From contig PKXQ01000157.1 in NCBI GenBank assembly GCA_003132405.1, positions 22,182 to 59,569 of the forward strand: 37,388 bases of DNA, written 5' to 3'. This stretch comes from Acidobacteriaceae bacterium (GTDB lineage Bacteria > Acidobacteriota > Terriglobia > Terriglobales > Acidobacteriaceae). The notes beneath the pieces are model-generated. The model was not told the origin of the DNA. It made no database searches and saw only the letters and a list, made by a program, of their open reading frames with translations. This document shows positions 1-8,943 of this stretch, one piece after another. The position numbers and the translations under genes are program-made. Each line of letters opens with the position of its first letter. Position 1 is the first letter of the stretch.

Positions 1-30
1 ATCCCTCACTTCGTTCGGGATGACAATCGT
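1..30. repeat. edge of a dispersed intergenic repeat
   Basis: The first bases read (on the minus strand) as TTGTCATCCCGAACGAAGTG, a common short intergenic repeat type in acidobacterial genomes. It resembles the TCATCCTGAGCGAAGCG copies near 22.66 kb and 27.38 kb. It lies just downstream of the DUF2207 stop codon. Only part of it is in the window. Confidence 0.4.
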
Positions 31-47
31 GTTATTAAAATCCTGTC

Positions 48-1814
48 TTAGAAGGCGCTGCCGCCGCCTCCGCCGAAGCCGCCTCCGGAGAAGCCTCCGC
101 CTGAGAACCCGCCTCCGCTGCTGAATCCGGAGCCGCTGGAACTCGATCTCGGCGCCGACGTAAAGACCTGGTGCATGTCCGTCGCCATGCTGTGCATGGA
201 ACTGGAAAAGAAAAGCGGGCTGAAGCCGACGTAGCCGTTTGGCGAAACGTACCAGGCGGGTGGATCTTTGATGATGCCGTCGAAGGCTTGCGCCCAGTGG
301 TGCTCGACTCCGAGGGCCATGGCGTAAGGGAGAAATTTTTCGAAGGTGTCGGGCGGCATGCGCTTGATGCGGTCGGCGTCGACGCGATTCATGAACTCCT
401 GAAATCCTAGAACAGCGATTCTGGCGCGCGCACCGATGACCGTCTTCGCCGTCATCTGCCGCGCGAAGAGCCACCAGATTACGGCGGAGACGAGAACGCT
501 GCCGATCACGAGTGGAATGGAATAGAAGAGATTCATCCAACCCATCACCTGCACGGCTACGACAAGGATAGCGATTGCGACGGCGGCGGCGATGCTGTAT
601 CCATTGGCGGATTCGGGATCGAGCGTGTAGATGCCTTTGCTTTTCAGGGCGGCCATGATGTCCTGGCGGACGATGGGAATCACCGTGTAGAAACGGTTCT
701 TTAAATCGGAAAGGCGCGTTTCTGTCCCGTCGAAAAAAATGTTTTCCAGCATGACGCGTTCGTGCGGCGTGAGATCAGCGCCCCACTGCTCGCGCGGCTT
801 CAACAGGTGAAATAAATAATCCTTGTGATGGAAGACCAGGAAGGTGTCGACTTTCTCTTCGATCTTGATGTAGCCACGCACGGCGAGATCGACGATGGTG
901 CTGGTGATGTCGCGGGGATGGATGGTGTCGTCAAGCAGAGTTCCAGCTTCGGCGGGACACATGCCTTTGGGCGGCTCGTATTGCGGGGCGACGGAGACGC
1001 CGGGGTCGGGATCACGTCCCACGGAATACCACAGGGTAAACATCACAGCAAACGTAAACAGCGGCAGGAAAAGAATGGGATTGCTGCCCAGAAACCAGAA
1101 AAACTTTGTAAGCGCGGATGGAGGTTTGAGAATTCCCTGGGGAATGTAAATGTCGATGGTGAGGCCACCACGCATCGGGAGCGTGCTGGTGGTTTCGGAG
1201 ACGACGTCGGCTCCTTTGACCTCGGCGGTAGCTTCACTTTGCTTCGAACCGTATGCGCCAGTGAAGGCCTGGGCGCGCAGTCCTCCGGCGGCAGTTTCGG
1301 GGAGGGTCACAAACGCGGAGGCATGGTCGATCGGAACTGGCCAGTCGTTGCCGGTCACGTTCCAGTAGAACTCATCGTAGCTATCGAAGAAGCGAACGGC
1401 GTTGCGGACGGAGTAATCGATGTTGACGACGCGCGTGGTGTCAACGGCTCCGGGAATGTAGATTTTTAAATCGCGGTAATTGCCGGATTTGCTGGAGTCG
1501 TACTTCAGTTTGTTGCCGTTTTCATCGGTGACGCTCATGACGTCGACAAAAAGGGTGTAGTTGGTTCCCTGCGGACCAGGATATTCGACGGGAATGGTGC
1601 GGTGAATGCCGTGCCACTGGCCAACGAAGGCGAGCGTGATTTTCTCACTGACCAAAGCTTTGCCGTCGGGGGCGATCGAAACGGTGTCGTTGAAATCGGT
1701 TACGCGCCAGTTGTGGGGCTGGGCGGCGGCAAGTCTGGCTAGAGCGAAAAGCAAGAATACACTGACTAGTCGGCGATTTGGGTTAGAGCAGAAAATTCTT
1801 AGAACGTAGCGCAT
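48..1814 (-). CDS. DUF2207 domain membrane protein with Gly-rich tail
   Basis: A 588-residue protein with an N-terminal signal segment (about residues 10-31), a large extracytoplasmic DUF2207 domain (about 35-230), a membrane span near 238-262, a cytoplasmic stretch starting with VGRDPDPG, two further spans near 407-455, and a C-terminal tail of repeated GGGF blocks ending in SAF. This order is typical of DUF2207 (YciQ-like) proteins, whose function is unknown. The gene lies 74 bases downstream of lemA on the same strand, and LemA/DUF2207 neighbours are common. A role in the envelope is inferred from the topology only. The ATG at 1814 is the first in frame with a good signal peptide, but its ribosome binding site is weak (GAAGAG, 10 bases upstream). 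I see no truncation. Confidence 0.88.
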   Translation of the reverse strand: MRYVLRIFCSNPNRRLVSVFLLFALARLAAAQPHNWRVTDFNDTVSIAPDGKALVSEKITLAFVGQWHGIHRTIPVEYPGPQGTNYTLFVDVMSVTDENGNKLKYDSSKSGNYRDLKIYIPGAVDTTRVVNIDYSVRNAVRFFDSYDEFYWNVTGNDWPVPIDHASAFVTLPETAAGGLRAQAFTGAYGSKQSEATAEVKGADVVSETTSTLPMRGGLTIDIYIPQGILKPPSALTKFFWFLGSNPILFLPLFTFAVMFTLWYSVGRDPDPGVSVAPQYEPPKGMCPAEAGTLLDDTIHPRDITSTIVDLAVRGYIKIEEKVDTFLVFHHKDYLFHLLKPREQWGADLTPHERVMLENIFFDGTETRLSDLKNRFYTVIPIVRQDIMAALKSKGIYTLDPESANGYSIAAAVAIAILVVAVQVMGWMNLFYSIPLVIGSVLVSAVIWWLFARQMTAKTVIGARARIAVLGFQEFMNRVDADRIKRMPPDTFEKFLPYAMALGVEHHWAQAFDGIIKDPPAWYVSPNGYVGFSPLFFSSSMHSMATDMHQVFTSAPRSSSSGSGFSSGGGFSGGGFSGGGFGGGGGSAF

Positions 1815-1888
1815 AGGTTGGTAGCTCTTCGAGCGATGGACTACGTTGGGTCGTCAGTTCGGACTTATTACCTGAACTGCGCAAAGAT

Positions 1889-2434
1889 CTAAAACTTCAC
1901 TGCCACTGGCTCGCGATCGGCGGCAGCGACTTCGAAGAACTGCTTCTGTTGGAACCCAAACATGCCGGCCAGAATGTTGGTCGGGAAAGATTGAATCTTC
2001 GTGTTGAGATCGCGCACGACAGCGTTGTAGTAGCGCCGGGCGTTTTGAATCGCATCCTCGATTTCGCTCAGGGAATTCTGCAGCTGCGTGAATTCCTGCG
2101 AGGCCTGGAGTTGCGGATAATTTTCGGCCACCGCAAACAGGCTTTTCAGCGCGCCGGAGAGTTGGTTTTCCGCAGCTGCCTTGTCAACCGGGCCGGTGGC
2201 CTGCATGGCCATGGAGCGGAATTTGGCGATGTCTTCGAATGTGGTTTTTTCGTGAATGGCGTAGCCTTTCACGGTTTCGACAAGATTCGGAATCAGATCG
2301 TGGCGGCGCTTGAGCTGCACGTCGATATCAGACCAGGCCGATTCCGAGCGCACGCGCAACTGCACGAGGCTGTTGTACATCACCACCAGAAAGACGCCCA
2401 GCAGGATGACGATTGCTAGAAGCGCTAAGGCCAT
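1889..2434 (-). CDS. lemA: LemA family protein
   Basis: A 181-residue protein with one N-terminal membrane anchor (about residues 2-22), then a long helical domain with the LemA hallmarks: YNSLVQLR after the anchor, SAWSDIDVQLKRRHDLIPNL, then NARRYYNAVVRDLN and a C-terminal FPTNILAGMFGF block. Family members are about 180-200 residues, so this one is full length. LemA proteins are membrane-anchored helical-bundle proteins of unclear function. The start is well placed, with GGAGGG 6-7 bases upstream of the ATG. It is probably co-transcribed with the following DUF2207 gene. Confidence 0.95.
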   Translation of the reverse strand: MALALLAIVILLGVFLVVMYNSLVQLRVRSESAWSDIDVQLKRRHDLIPNLVETVKGYAIHEKTTFEDIAKFRSMAMQATGPVDKAAAENQLSGALKSLFAVAENYPQLQASQEFTQLQNSLSEIEDAIQNARRYYNAVVRDLNTKIQSFPTNILAGMFGFQQKQFFEVAAADREPVAVKF

Positions 2435-2557
2435 GCCAACCCTCCTCGATGCGGTTCAATGCGACCTTAGCATAGCGTGGGGCGGTGAACAATGCGCGGT
2501 CTGATTCGTAGATCTGCGTCCTGAATTGACCGAAAGGCGCGAAGGAAAGACTTAACT

Positions 2558-3598
2558 TTATTGCTTTGGCGCGTAGTAGCCGCGCCGCGCACGGACTTGC
2601 AGATCTTTCTTCAGAGCCGTGATCTCGATGGAGCGGTAGCGTCCGTCGGCATCGAAGTCAGAGGGTTTATAGGAGACGGCGTACTGGCTGCGCAGTTCGT
2701 CTTCGATAGATGCAAAGGAGTGGGTGATGTCTTTCATCTTGTAGGGGAAGAAAGCGCGCCCGCCGGTAGCGGATGCAAGGTCCTCGAGAACCTTGTCGCC
2801 ACGCAGAATCAGCCCGCTGTCGTCGGTGGAGATCGCGTAGATGAGAACCTCGACGCGTTGCGCCATTTCGATGGCCTGGGCTCGAGTGTGTTCGCTCTGA
2901 TTGTCTTCGCCGTCGCTGACAACGATGATGGCTTTGCGAACGGGATGATCGAATTGTTCGCGCAGCAATTTGTCCTGGCAAGCCTTATAAACCGCGTCGT
3001 AGAGCGCGGTGCCGCCGCCATTGCTCAGGCGCTCCACTCCGGCGGCGAGTAGCGGGACCTTGTCGGTGAAATCCTGAGTCAGGTGGCTATCTTTATTGAA
3101 GCCCACGATGAAGGCGCGATCGTAGCCGGGACGAATGATGTGCTGCAAGAATCCGACGGCGGCTTCTTTTTCGAATCCGAAACGGCCTTGCACGGAACCG
3201 CTGACGTCCATCAGCAGCCCGAGTTCGATGGGCAAGTCGGTCTCACGGCGGAAGTTGAGAATCGATTGCACCGGTTTGTGATCATCGAGAATGGAGAAGT
3301 CGGCTTCATTAAGATTGCGGACGAACTTCCCGTGGCGATCGGTAGCGATGAAAAGCACGTTAACTTCGTCGACCCGCGCCTTGATGGTGAGCATGGGTTC
3401 GCCAGCGGCGGCCGCATCGGCTGCGGAAACAGCGGAGGAGTCGGCGGCGGTTGTCGAGGCGGCGATGATGTAGGGACTCGTTTGAGCTACTGCGGTTTGA
3501 GCCGCTACGGAAAGAGATAGACCGGTAAGGGCAGCAATCACGAAAGCGATGAGTGCGAATGGGCCGGCTGGGAATCGGAATTGGTTGCCCTTGGTCAT
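2558..3598 (-). CDS. acidobacterial VWFA-related secreted protein
   Basis: About 346 residues. A hydrophobic signal segment (about 12-35) is followed by a short N-terminal beta region (RVDEVNVLFIATDRHGKFVRNLNEADF) and a von Willebrand A domain. The metal-ion-dependent adhesion site is complete: DVSGS, a Thr in GGGTALYD, and the Asp of SDGEDN. The C-terminal end, QYAVSYKP...RARRGYYAP, matches the VWFA-related family expanded in Acidobacteria. It probably acts outside the cytoplasmic membrane in protein binding; the ligand is unknown. I chose the ATG at 3598; a GTG at 3601 directly precedes it, and neither has a strong ribosome binding site. It lies upstream of lemA and DUF2207 on the same strand, with a gap of about 120 bases, so a shared transcript is possible. 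Confidence 0.9.
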   Translation of the reverse strand: MTKGNQFRFPAGPFALIAFVIAALTGLSLSVAAQTAVAQTSPYIIAASTTAADSSAVSAADAAAAGEPMLTIKARVDEVNVLFIATDRHGKFVRNLNEADFSILDDHKPVQSILNFRRETDLPIELGLLMDVSGSVQGRFGFEKEAAVGFLQHIIRPGYDRAFIVGFNKDSHLTQDFTDKVPLLAAGVERLSNGGGTALYDAVYKACQDKLLREQFDHPVRKAIIVVSDGEDNQSEHTRAQAIEMAQRVEVLIYAISTDDSGLILRGDKVLEDLASATGGRAFFPYKMKDITHSFASIEDELRSQYAVSYKPSDFDADGRYRSIEITALKKDLQVRARRGYYAPKQ

Positions 3599-3601
3599 CA
3601 C

Positions 3602-4075
3602 TTTGTTTCTCGCCTTAATTTCTCTTTACCCAAGCCGCGCGGCATAGTTGAATGCACGTATCTCTTGGACCGCCAGATACTTCGATGCACGCCAGGGGCC
3701 GAAGATTATCCCCAGATGACTGTAGGCCGCATTCGGGTAGACCTCCAAGTTACAAAAGGAGTACGCAGAGAGTGCTCGCTTTAACCATAGGCCAGTCAAT
3801 GAGTTGGGGCTTCCGATAAAGAACGGGCCAAGCAGGCGGAGGGGCGCGCTCGGTCGACGCGGACTTTGCGAATTTCAGGGCAATATTCAAGACGGGAAAA
3901 ATCTCAGGATATTTTTCATTATTGAACGCGATCCGTGCAAAAAATTCGGCACGCTGCGGCGGCGGCTGCACCTGTACTTTGGAATGGAAACGGCCCTGCC
4001 GGCGCCGAGCTACGGTGGTAATCTGAAAATCGCACTTGATAAGATGTTAACTTTTCTGCGCTCTGGAGTCGCGAC
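3602..4075. other. divergent intergenic region, no gene supported
   Basis: About 470 bases separate the minus-strand VWFA gene from the plus-strand metallo-beta-lactamase gene, so promoters for both should lie here. Short open frames cross it on both strands, but none has a convincing ribosome binding site or a recognisable product. I see no clear hairpin or repeat. Confidence 0.5.
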
Positions 4076-5476
4076 ATGTATTTTGAACAATTTTATTTAA
4101 CCTGCCTCTCGCATGCCTCGTACATGATTGGGTCGGAAGGCGAGGCTGCCGTGGTCGATCCGCAGCGCGATGTGGACATTTATCTGAAGGCGGCGAACGA
4201 ACAGAATCTTAAGATCACGCACATTTTCGAAACTCATCTGCACGCTGATTTCGTTTCCGGGCACAAGGAACTGGCCGCGCGGACGGGCGCGAAAATCTAC
4301 ATTGGGGCGCAGGCGCAGGCCCAGTTTCCGCATGTGCCGCTGACCGATGGTTTCGAAATAAAAATTGGAGCGGTGCGGATTCACGCGCTGGAGACTCCGG
4401 GGCACACGCCGGAGAGCGTTTGCCTTGTGCTTACGGATGCAGATAAATCGGCGCAACCGCACGCCGTGCTGACGGGCGATACGTTGTTTATCGGCGATGT
4501 TGGGCGCCCCGATCTTTCGCGCACGCACACGCCGAGCGAACTCGCGGGATTGCTTTATGACAGCCTACATAAGAAGTTGATGACGCTGCCCGATGCGGTG
4601 ATGGTCTATCCGGCCCACGGGGCGGGATCGCTTTGTGGGCGCGCGATGCGGGCCGAGCGCTCCTCGACGATTGGGACGGAGCGGCTTACGAACTACGCGT
4701 TGCAGATTCGCAGCCGCGAGGAATTCGTCGCGCAGTTGACGGCGAATCTTCCGGCGCGTCCTGAATATTTTCTTGAAGATGCCGAGATCAATCGATCGGG
4801 AGCAGCGACATTGACGGAGTTGCCGCCGCTACCGAAACTTTCTCCCGCTGAGTTGCAGGCGCTATTGGATCACGGGGCGAATGTGCTCGATGTATGTGCG
4901 GGCGATGTCTTCGCGGCCGCACATGTGCCGGGATCGATCAACATTGCGCTGTCGGGGCAGTTCGCATCGTGGGCGGGAGGAATTTTGGGCATTCATTCGA
5001 AGCCGGTACTGATCGGCGAAAGCGATGCCCAGATCGAAGAGGCGCGGTTGCGGCTGGCTCGCGTGGGTATCGAAGAGTTGCGTGGCTATCTCGACGGCGG
5101 TATGGCGATGTGGGAGAGCGCTGGGTTGCCGGTAGCGAAGACAGCACAGATTTCCGCGCAGGAATTGAGTCAGAAATTGCGCGCTGGAAGTTGGAGCGCC
5201 GCCGATGTGCTCGATGTGCGCCGCGAAGGCGAATGGCAAGCGGGGCACATCGCCGACGTGCCATGTAGAGCGCTCGATACTTTTCCGCAACGGCTGCCGG
5301 CAATCGATCGATCGCGGCCAGTTGCGGTTCACTGCAAGAGCGGATATCGCAGCATCATCGCGTGCAGCTTGCTGGAGCGTGCCGGGCACCGCAACGTGGT
5401 CGATGTAGTCGGAGGGTTCGATGCGTGGCATGCCGCGGGATTTGCGGAGGTTGCGGAGCACCTTGCTAAGGCGTAG
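4076..5476 (+). CDS. MBL-fold hydrolase fused to two rhodanese domains (persulfide dioxygenase-like)
   Basis: 466 residues in three parts. Residues 1-250 are a metallo-beta-lactamase domain with THLHADFVSGH (His54, His56, Asp58, His63), His110 in TPGH, Asp135 in TGDT and His181 in YPAHG. This is the pattern of the ETHE1-like glyoxalase II/persulfide dioxygenase branch, which oxidises glutathione persulfide using one iron. Residues about 255-355 are a rhodanese fold without the catalytic Cys (LIGES where the loop should be). Residues about 360-465 are a second rhodanese with an intact loop, CKSGYRS (Cys420). The likely role is sulfide or persulfide detoxification in the cytosol, with the second rhodanese moving sulfane sulfur. 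The start has GGAG 8 bases upstream of the ATG. It stands alone, converging on the ABC operon. Confidence 0.9.
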   Translation: MYFEQFYLTCLSHASYMIGSEGEAAVVDPQRDVDIYLKAANEQNLKITHIFETHLHADFVSGHKELAARTGAKIYIGAQAQAQFPHVPLTDGFEIKIGAVRIHALETPGHTPESVCLVLTDADKSAQPHAVLTGDTLFIGDVGRPDLSRTHTPSELAGLLYDSLHKKLMTLPDAVMVYPAHGAGSLCGRAMRAERSSTIGTERLTNYALQIRSREEFVAQLTANLPARPEYFLEDAEINRSGAATLTELPPLPKLSPAELQALLDHGANVLDVCAGDVFAAAHVPGSINIALSGQFASWAGGILGIHSKPVLIGESDAQIEEARLRLARVGIEELRGYLDGGMAMWESAGLPVAKTAQISAQELSQKLRAGSWSAADVLDVRREGEWQAGHIADVPCRALDTFPQRLPAIDRSRPVAVHCKSGYRSIIACSLLERAGHRNVVDVVGGFDAWHAAGFAEVAEHLAKA

Positions 5477-5506
5477 AAAGCTGTCGACTATCAGCTGTCA
5501 GCTTTC
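5476..5506. terminator. hairpin repeat between convergent genes
   Basis: GAAAGCTG and CAGCTTTC form an 8-base-pair stem around a 15-base loop. The hairpin lies between two convergent stop codons, so it may end transcription from both sides. The same sequence type (AGCTGTCAG with CAGCTTTC) recurs at 22745-22772, so it is also a dispersed repeat. There is no strong T-run. Confidence 0.45.
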
Positions 5507-5520
5507 GATAACCCCAGCGG

Positions 5521-6408
5521 CTATTGCAAAGTGGCGGCGTGGGCTCTGGCTAACAGCACTTCTCTGCGAACCGGAACTTGCGGCAGAGCGGCCATCAGTC
5601 GCCGAGTATAGGCGTGAGCGGGCGCGGTAAAAATCTGTTCAGTGGGGCCACTCTCTACAATTTCACCTTCATGCAGGATGGCGATGCGCTGGCAGATTCC
5701 GGCGACCGAAGGTAGATCGTGCGAGATGTAAAGAATCGACATTCCGATCTCGCGATTCAGGCGCGCAAATAATTCCATAATTTCCGATTGCGTGATCACG
5801 TCGAGTGCACTGGTCGCCTCATCGGCAATCAAAAGCGCGGGGCGGTGCATGATAGCCATGGCGATCAGCACGCGCTGCGCCTGGCCGACGCTTAGCTGCG
5901 AGGCGCGCTTGCGCAGGAAATCGGGATCTTCGGCATCGCCCGGCAGGCTGACGCTTTTTAAAGCAGACTGAATGGCGCGATCGCAGTCTGTGCTGGTGGC
6001 ATTGTTGTCGCTGTGGGCGCGCCACGCTTCCCGGAGTTGCGTGCGGAGCCGCAGCGCGGGATTGAGCGACGCTAGCGGACTTTGCAGGACGAGGCTCAGC
6101 GAACGTCCGCGATGGTTGCGCAGTTCACGCTCGGACATGGCGAGGAGATCCGCGCCCTGAAAAATAATGTTGCCTTCTATCGTGGCGCGCTGGCGGCCGA
6201 GTAATCCGAGAATCGCCATGGCCAGCGTGCTTTTGCCCGAACCGCTCTGGCCGACTAAGCCGACCACTTCGCCGCGAGCGATATCGAGCGAGATTCCACG
6301 CAGGACCGGCGGTTTGCCGGGATAGCGAACGGTTAAGTGCGCGGAGAGCAGACTTTCCGACTTTACCTGGGCCGGCGTCGACATTGGCATTTTCGTTGTC
6401 GTTGTCAT
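5521..6408 (-). CDS. ABC transporter ATP-binding protein (peptide/nickel type)
   Basis: 295 residues with Walker A GQSGSGKST, Q-loop LVLQSPLASLNP, signature LSVGQAQR (LSGGQ variant), Walker B LLIADEATSALD and H-loop ISHDLPSV. The C-terminal part resembles the oligopeptide/dipeptide branch (HAYTRRLMAALP). It would supply energy for the two permeases encoded upstream. It starts 7 bases after the binding-protein stop codon, so it is the last gene of the operon. Dpp/Opp systems normally encode two different ATPases. Only one is present here, so it may work as a homodimer or pair with a subunit encoded elsewhere. ATGs at 6390 and 6384 are alternative starts. The substrate cannot be read from sequence. 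Confidence 0.93.
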   Translation of the reverse strand: MTTTTKMPMSTPAQVKSESLLSAHLTVRYPGKPPVLRGISLDIARGEVVGLVGQSGSGKSTLAMAILGLLGRQRATIEGNIIFQGADLLAMSERELRNHRGRSLSLVLQSPLASLNPALRLRTQLREAWRAHSDNNATSTDCDRAIQSALKSVSLPGDAEDPDFLRKRASQLSVGQAQRVLIAMAIMHRPALLIADEATSALDVITQSEIMELFARLNREIGMSILYISHDLPSVAGICQRIAILHEGEIVESGPTEQIFTAPAHAYTRRLMAALPQVPVRREVLLARAHAATLQ

Positions 6409-6415
6409 GGGAATA

Positions 6416-8071
6416 TTACCGGCTCGCCCGTTTCGTCTGGTTGAGAGTAATCCGGTCGGCGTTCCAGAATGTTTGCGGACTTAGGATTCCGGGGTCGGCG
6501 CCTTGCACTGCGCTCGATACAGCGGACAGCGCGTTCTGATTGACCAGGTAAATAAATGGCACTTGCTCGGCTACGATTTCCTGCACGCGGTCGAAACTTT
6601 CTTTGCGCTTCTTCGGGTCGGCGGCGGAGGCTTGCGCGCGCATCAGGCGGTCCATCTCGGCCTCCCATGCGGTTTCTGGAGCCTTCTGCTGCGGATTCCA
6701 GGCATGATTTTCGGCCGAGCTTAGCCAGATATTCATTTGGCCGTTGGGGTCGAGATCGACGTTGCGGAAGCCCAGCATCGCTGCTTCGTAATTAAATTTC
6801 TGCGAAATGCGTTCGATGAGCGAAGGGAAATCGAGCGTGACAACGTTGACTTTGATGCCAAGTTTGCCAAGATCTTCCTGGACCATGACGGCCATGCGCT
6901 CGCGTGGCTTGCTGCTGGCATTGGTGACAATGGAAAACTCGACGGCGTTGCCCGCCTTGTCGAGGAGCGCTCCGTTTTGCAGGTGGAAGCCATCGGCTTG
7001 CAGAAGATTAAGGGCGGCGTCAGGCCGATAGGTTTCAGCTTTGAGATTGCTGTCGAACCAGAATTTGTTGGCAGGTGAAACCGGGCCGACGGCGGGCTGA
7101 GCGTGTCCGTTGAAGACTATGCGGGCTAGGTCATTGCGGTTGATGGCTTCAGAGATCGCGCGCCGGAAATTAGTGGAGCGAAACCAGGCGCGTTTGTAGT
7201 CGGGGATGGGCGCGCTCGCGACCAGATTGAACCACATAAAATCGGAATCAAGCGAAGCTCCGGCATCGTGCGCGAGCCCCGGCGAACTGGCGGCCAGGCG
7301 GTCGAAGTAGTCGCTGTCGATCACGTTGATGAGGTCAAGTTCGCCGCGCTTGAAGCGCAGCATTTCGACGTCGCGATTCGATTGAATGTCGAGGCGGATG
7401 GAGTCGAGATAAGGCAGGCGTCGCCCTTGGGAATCTTTTTTCCAATAACTGGGATTGCGGCGGAGGAGGAGACTTGATCCCGCTTTATATTCGGCGACCA
7501 TAAAGGGACCGAGGACGGCGGCTTCTTTTTTCGGAGAATGCGCGGACATGATTGCGACCTGATCGAAGAGGCGATCGAGTCCGGCGATGGGCGCGGGAAA
7601 GGTGATGGCGATCTGATCGAGCGCGATGATTTTGGTGGTGACCGCGCCGCTGCTCGAGCGGAATGCGTCTCCGGTCGAGGAGTGGAGCGCGGGATCCATA
7701 AGGCGCTGCATGGTGAACGCAACGTCTTCTGCCGAGAACGGGCTGCCGTCAGAGAAGGTAACGCCCGTGCGGAGTTTGAAGGTGATCTGCTTTCCGTCTT
7801 TCGAGAGCTTCCAGGATTCGGCCAGATCGGGCTCGAGCTCTTGCGTGTGGCGATTCAATCGCACCAATACGCCGCCAGTCAGATAGCGGATCGAGAGGGA
7901 AGAATCGTCATCCACGAGCAGGGGATCGAAGGTCTTGGGCTCGGAGCGCAGGCAGAAGCGTAGTTCGCCGCCACTTTGCGCGGAGGCTACGGCGCTTAGA
8001 GCGAGGGAGAGAAACGCGACGCAGAAAAGAAATTGTGAAAATGCAGGACGGCCCGGCTTACTCATGTTCAT
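6416..8071 (-). CDS. ABC transporter substrate-binding protein, family 5
   Basis: 551 residues from the ATG at 8071. A signal peptide (FLFCVAFLSLALSAVASAQ) leads into a family-5 extracellular solute-binding domain, as seen in peptide, nickel and opine transporters: LRSEPKTFDPL, ESWKLSKDGKQITFKLR, GVTFSDGSPFSAEDVAFT, FRRAISEAINRNDLA. The frame is open further upstream to 8287, but that stretch lies inside the permease gene. The chosen start overlaps the permease stop by four bases (ATGA) and has AGAGGTGA before it, and it puts the signal peptide at the N-terminus. There is no lipobox Cys, so in a Gram-negative cell the protein would be free in the periplasm. It captures the substrate for the permeases of the same operon. 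Confidence 0.93.
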   Translation of the reverse strand: MNMSKPGRPAFSQFLFCVAFLSLALSAVASAQSGGELRFCLRSEPKTFDPLLVDDDSSLSIRYLTGGVLVRLNRHTQELEPDLAESWKLSKDGKQITFKLRTGVTFSDGSPFSAEDVAFTMQRLMDPALHSSTGDAFRSSSGAVTTKIIALDQIAITFPAPIAGLDRLFDQVAIMSAHSPKKEAAVLGPFMVAEYKAGSSLLLRRNPSYWKKDSQGRRLPYLDSIRLDIQSNRDVEMLRFKRGELDLINVIDSDYFDRLAASSPGLAHDAGASLDSDFMWFNLVASAPIPDYKRAWFRSTNFRRAISEAINRNDLARIVFNGHAQPAVGPVSPANKFWFDSNLKAETYRPDAALNLLQADGFHLQNGALLDKAGNAVEFSIVTNASSKPRERMAVMVQEDLGKLGIKVNVVTLDFPSLIERISQKFNYEAAMLGFRNVDLDPNGQMNIWLSSAENHAWNPQQKAPETAWEAEMDRLMRAQASAADPKKRKESFDRVQEIVAEQVPFIYLVNQNALSAVSSAVQGADPGILSPQTFWNADRITLNQTKRASR

Positions 8072-8874
8072 GCGGTCACCTCTTCGTTCGATAAGAGCAA
8101 TTGGAATGAGGTCATGACGACGATCAGCAGCAGCAAGGGCACGAGACGCCACGGTTCTTCGCGGAAGGAAATTAAACCTTCCAGTTCGCGCAGTAGGCTT
8201 CCCCAGGAAGGCATCGGTTCGGCAACGCCTAATCCGAGAATGCCGAGGTTCGCTTCGCTCAAGATGAAGACTGGAATTGAAATCCAAAATTGCGCGTAGA
8301 GAACAGGCTTGAGGTTGGGCAGAACGTGAATGAGGAAAAGGCGCGGGCCGTGCAATCCTGAGGCCCGCGCCTGAAGGATGAAGTCTGAGTTGCGCAGCGC
8401 ATCGGCACTGGTTGAGAGCACGCGCGCGGAAGCAGCCCAGCCCAGCAGACCCAGGATAAGAAATGTAATTAAAACCGAGGTCAGCGGCGAAACATTCAGC
8501 GGCAGCAGCGCGCGGACGGTGATCAGCAGGAACAACCAGGGCAGAGAGAGAAAGAGGTCGGTGAATCCCCGGGCGAGACGCAACCAGAATCCGCCAAGAT
8601 AGCCGGCCAAGCCGCCGACGAGCGCGGCTAATACAGTAGAGACGAGCGCGGCAGCGGGAGCGAGCAAGAGCGAGATGCGCGTGCCGTAGAGAACGCGCGC
8701 AAAGCGATCGCGGCCCACTTCATCGGTGCCAAGCAGATGTTGGTGCGAGGGCGGCGCGTCGGGAGCTTCGCGAAATTGTTTGGCGTATCCGGCAGGCGCG
8801 AGCCAATTCGCGGCCAGCGACATCGCGCACACGACGAGCACCACGACACACGCCAGCTTGCGAGCTCGGTTCAT
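8068..8874 (-). CDS. ABC transporter permease, DppC/OppC type
   Basis: 268 residues from the ATG at 8874, which has GAAGG about 5 bases upstream; a GTG at 8895 would add seven residues. After the first membrane span comes HLLGTDEVGRDRFARVLYG, the signature N-terminal segment of DppC-type permeases, then about five more spans. The coupling region near RASGLHGPRLFLIHVLPNL (about residue 180) is the EAA-like loop that contacts the ATPase. Its stop overlaps the start of the binding-protein gene, suggesting translational coupling. It forms the channel with the DppB-type permease encoded just upstream. Confidence 0.92.
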   Translation of the reverse strand: MNRARKLACVVVLVVCAMSLAANWLAPAGYAKQFREAPDAPPSHQHLLGTDEVGRDRFARVLYGTRISLLLAPAAALVSTVLAALVGGLAGYLGGFWLRLARGFTDLFLSLPWLFLLITVRALLPLNVSPLTSVLITFLILGLLGWAASARVLSTSADALRNSDFILQARASGLHGPRLFLIHVLPNLKPVLYAQFWISIPVFILSEANLGILGLGVAEPMPSWGSLLRELEGLISFREEPWRLVPLLLLIVVMTSFQLLLSNEEVTA

Positions 8875-8943
8875 GCTGCCTTCACGCGTCCGCACTTTCT
8901 CGAATATGTTGGCGGTGTGTTTCGCTGCGGCTACATTTCGCCG

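Noticed and set aside
825..1469. 214-codon plus-strand open frame
   Set aside because: Antisense to the DUF2207 gene, low-complexity Gly/Asp composition.
3750..4100. Two overlapping open frames in the VWFA/MBL gap
   Set aside because: No ribosome binding site, no recognisable product, and they overlap each other on opposite strands.
8072..8287. N-terminal extension of the substrate-binding protein frame
   Set aside because: It overlaps the permease gene; the signal peptide and ribosome binding site both place the start at 8071.
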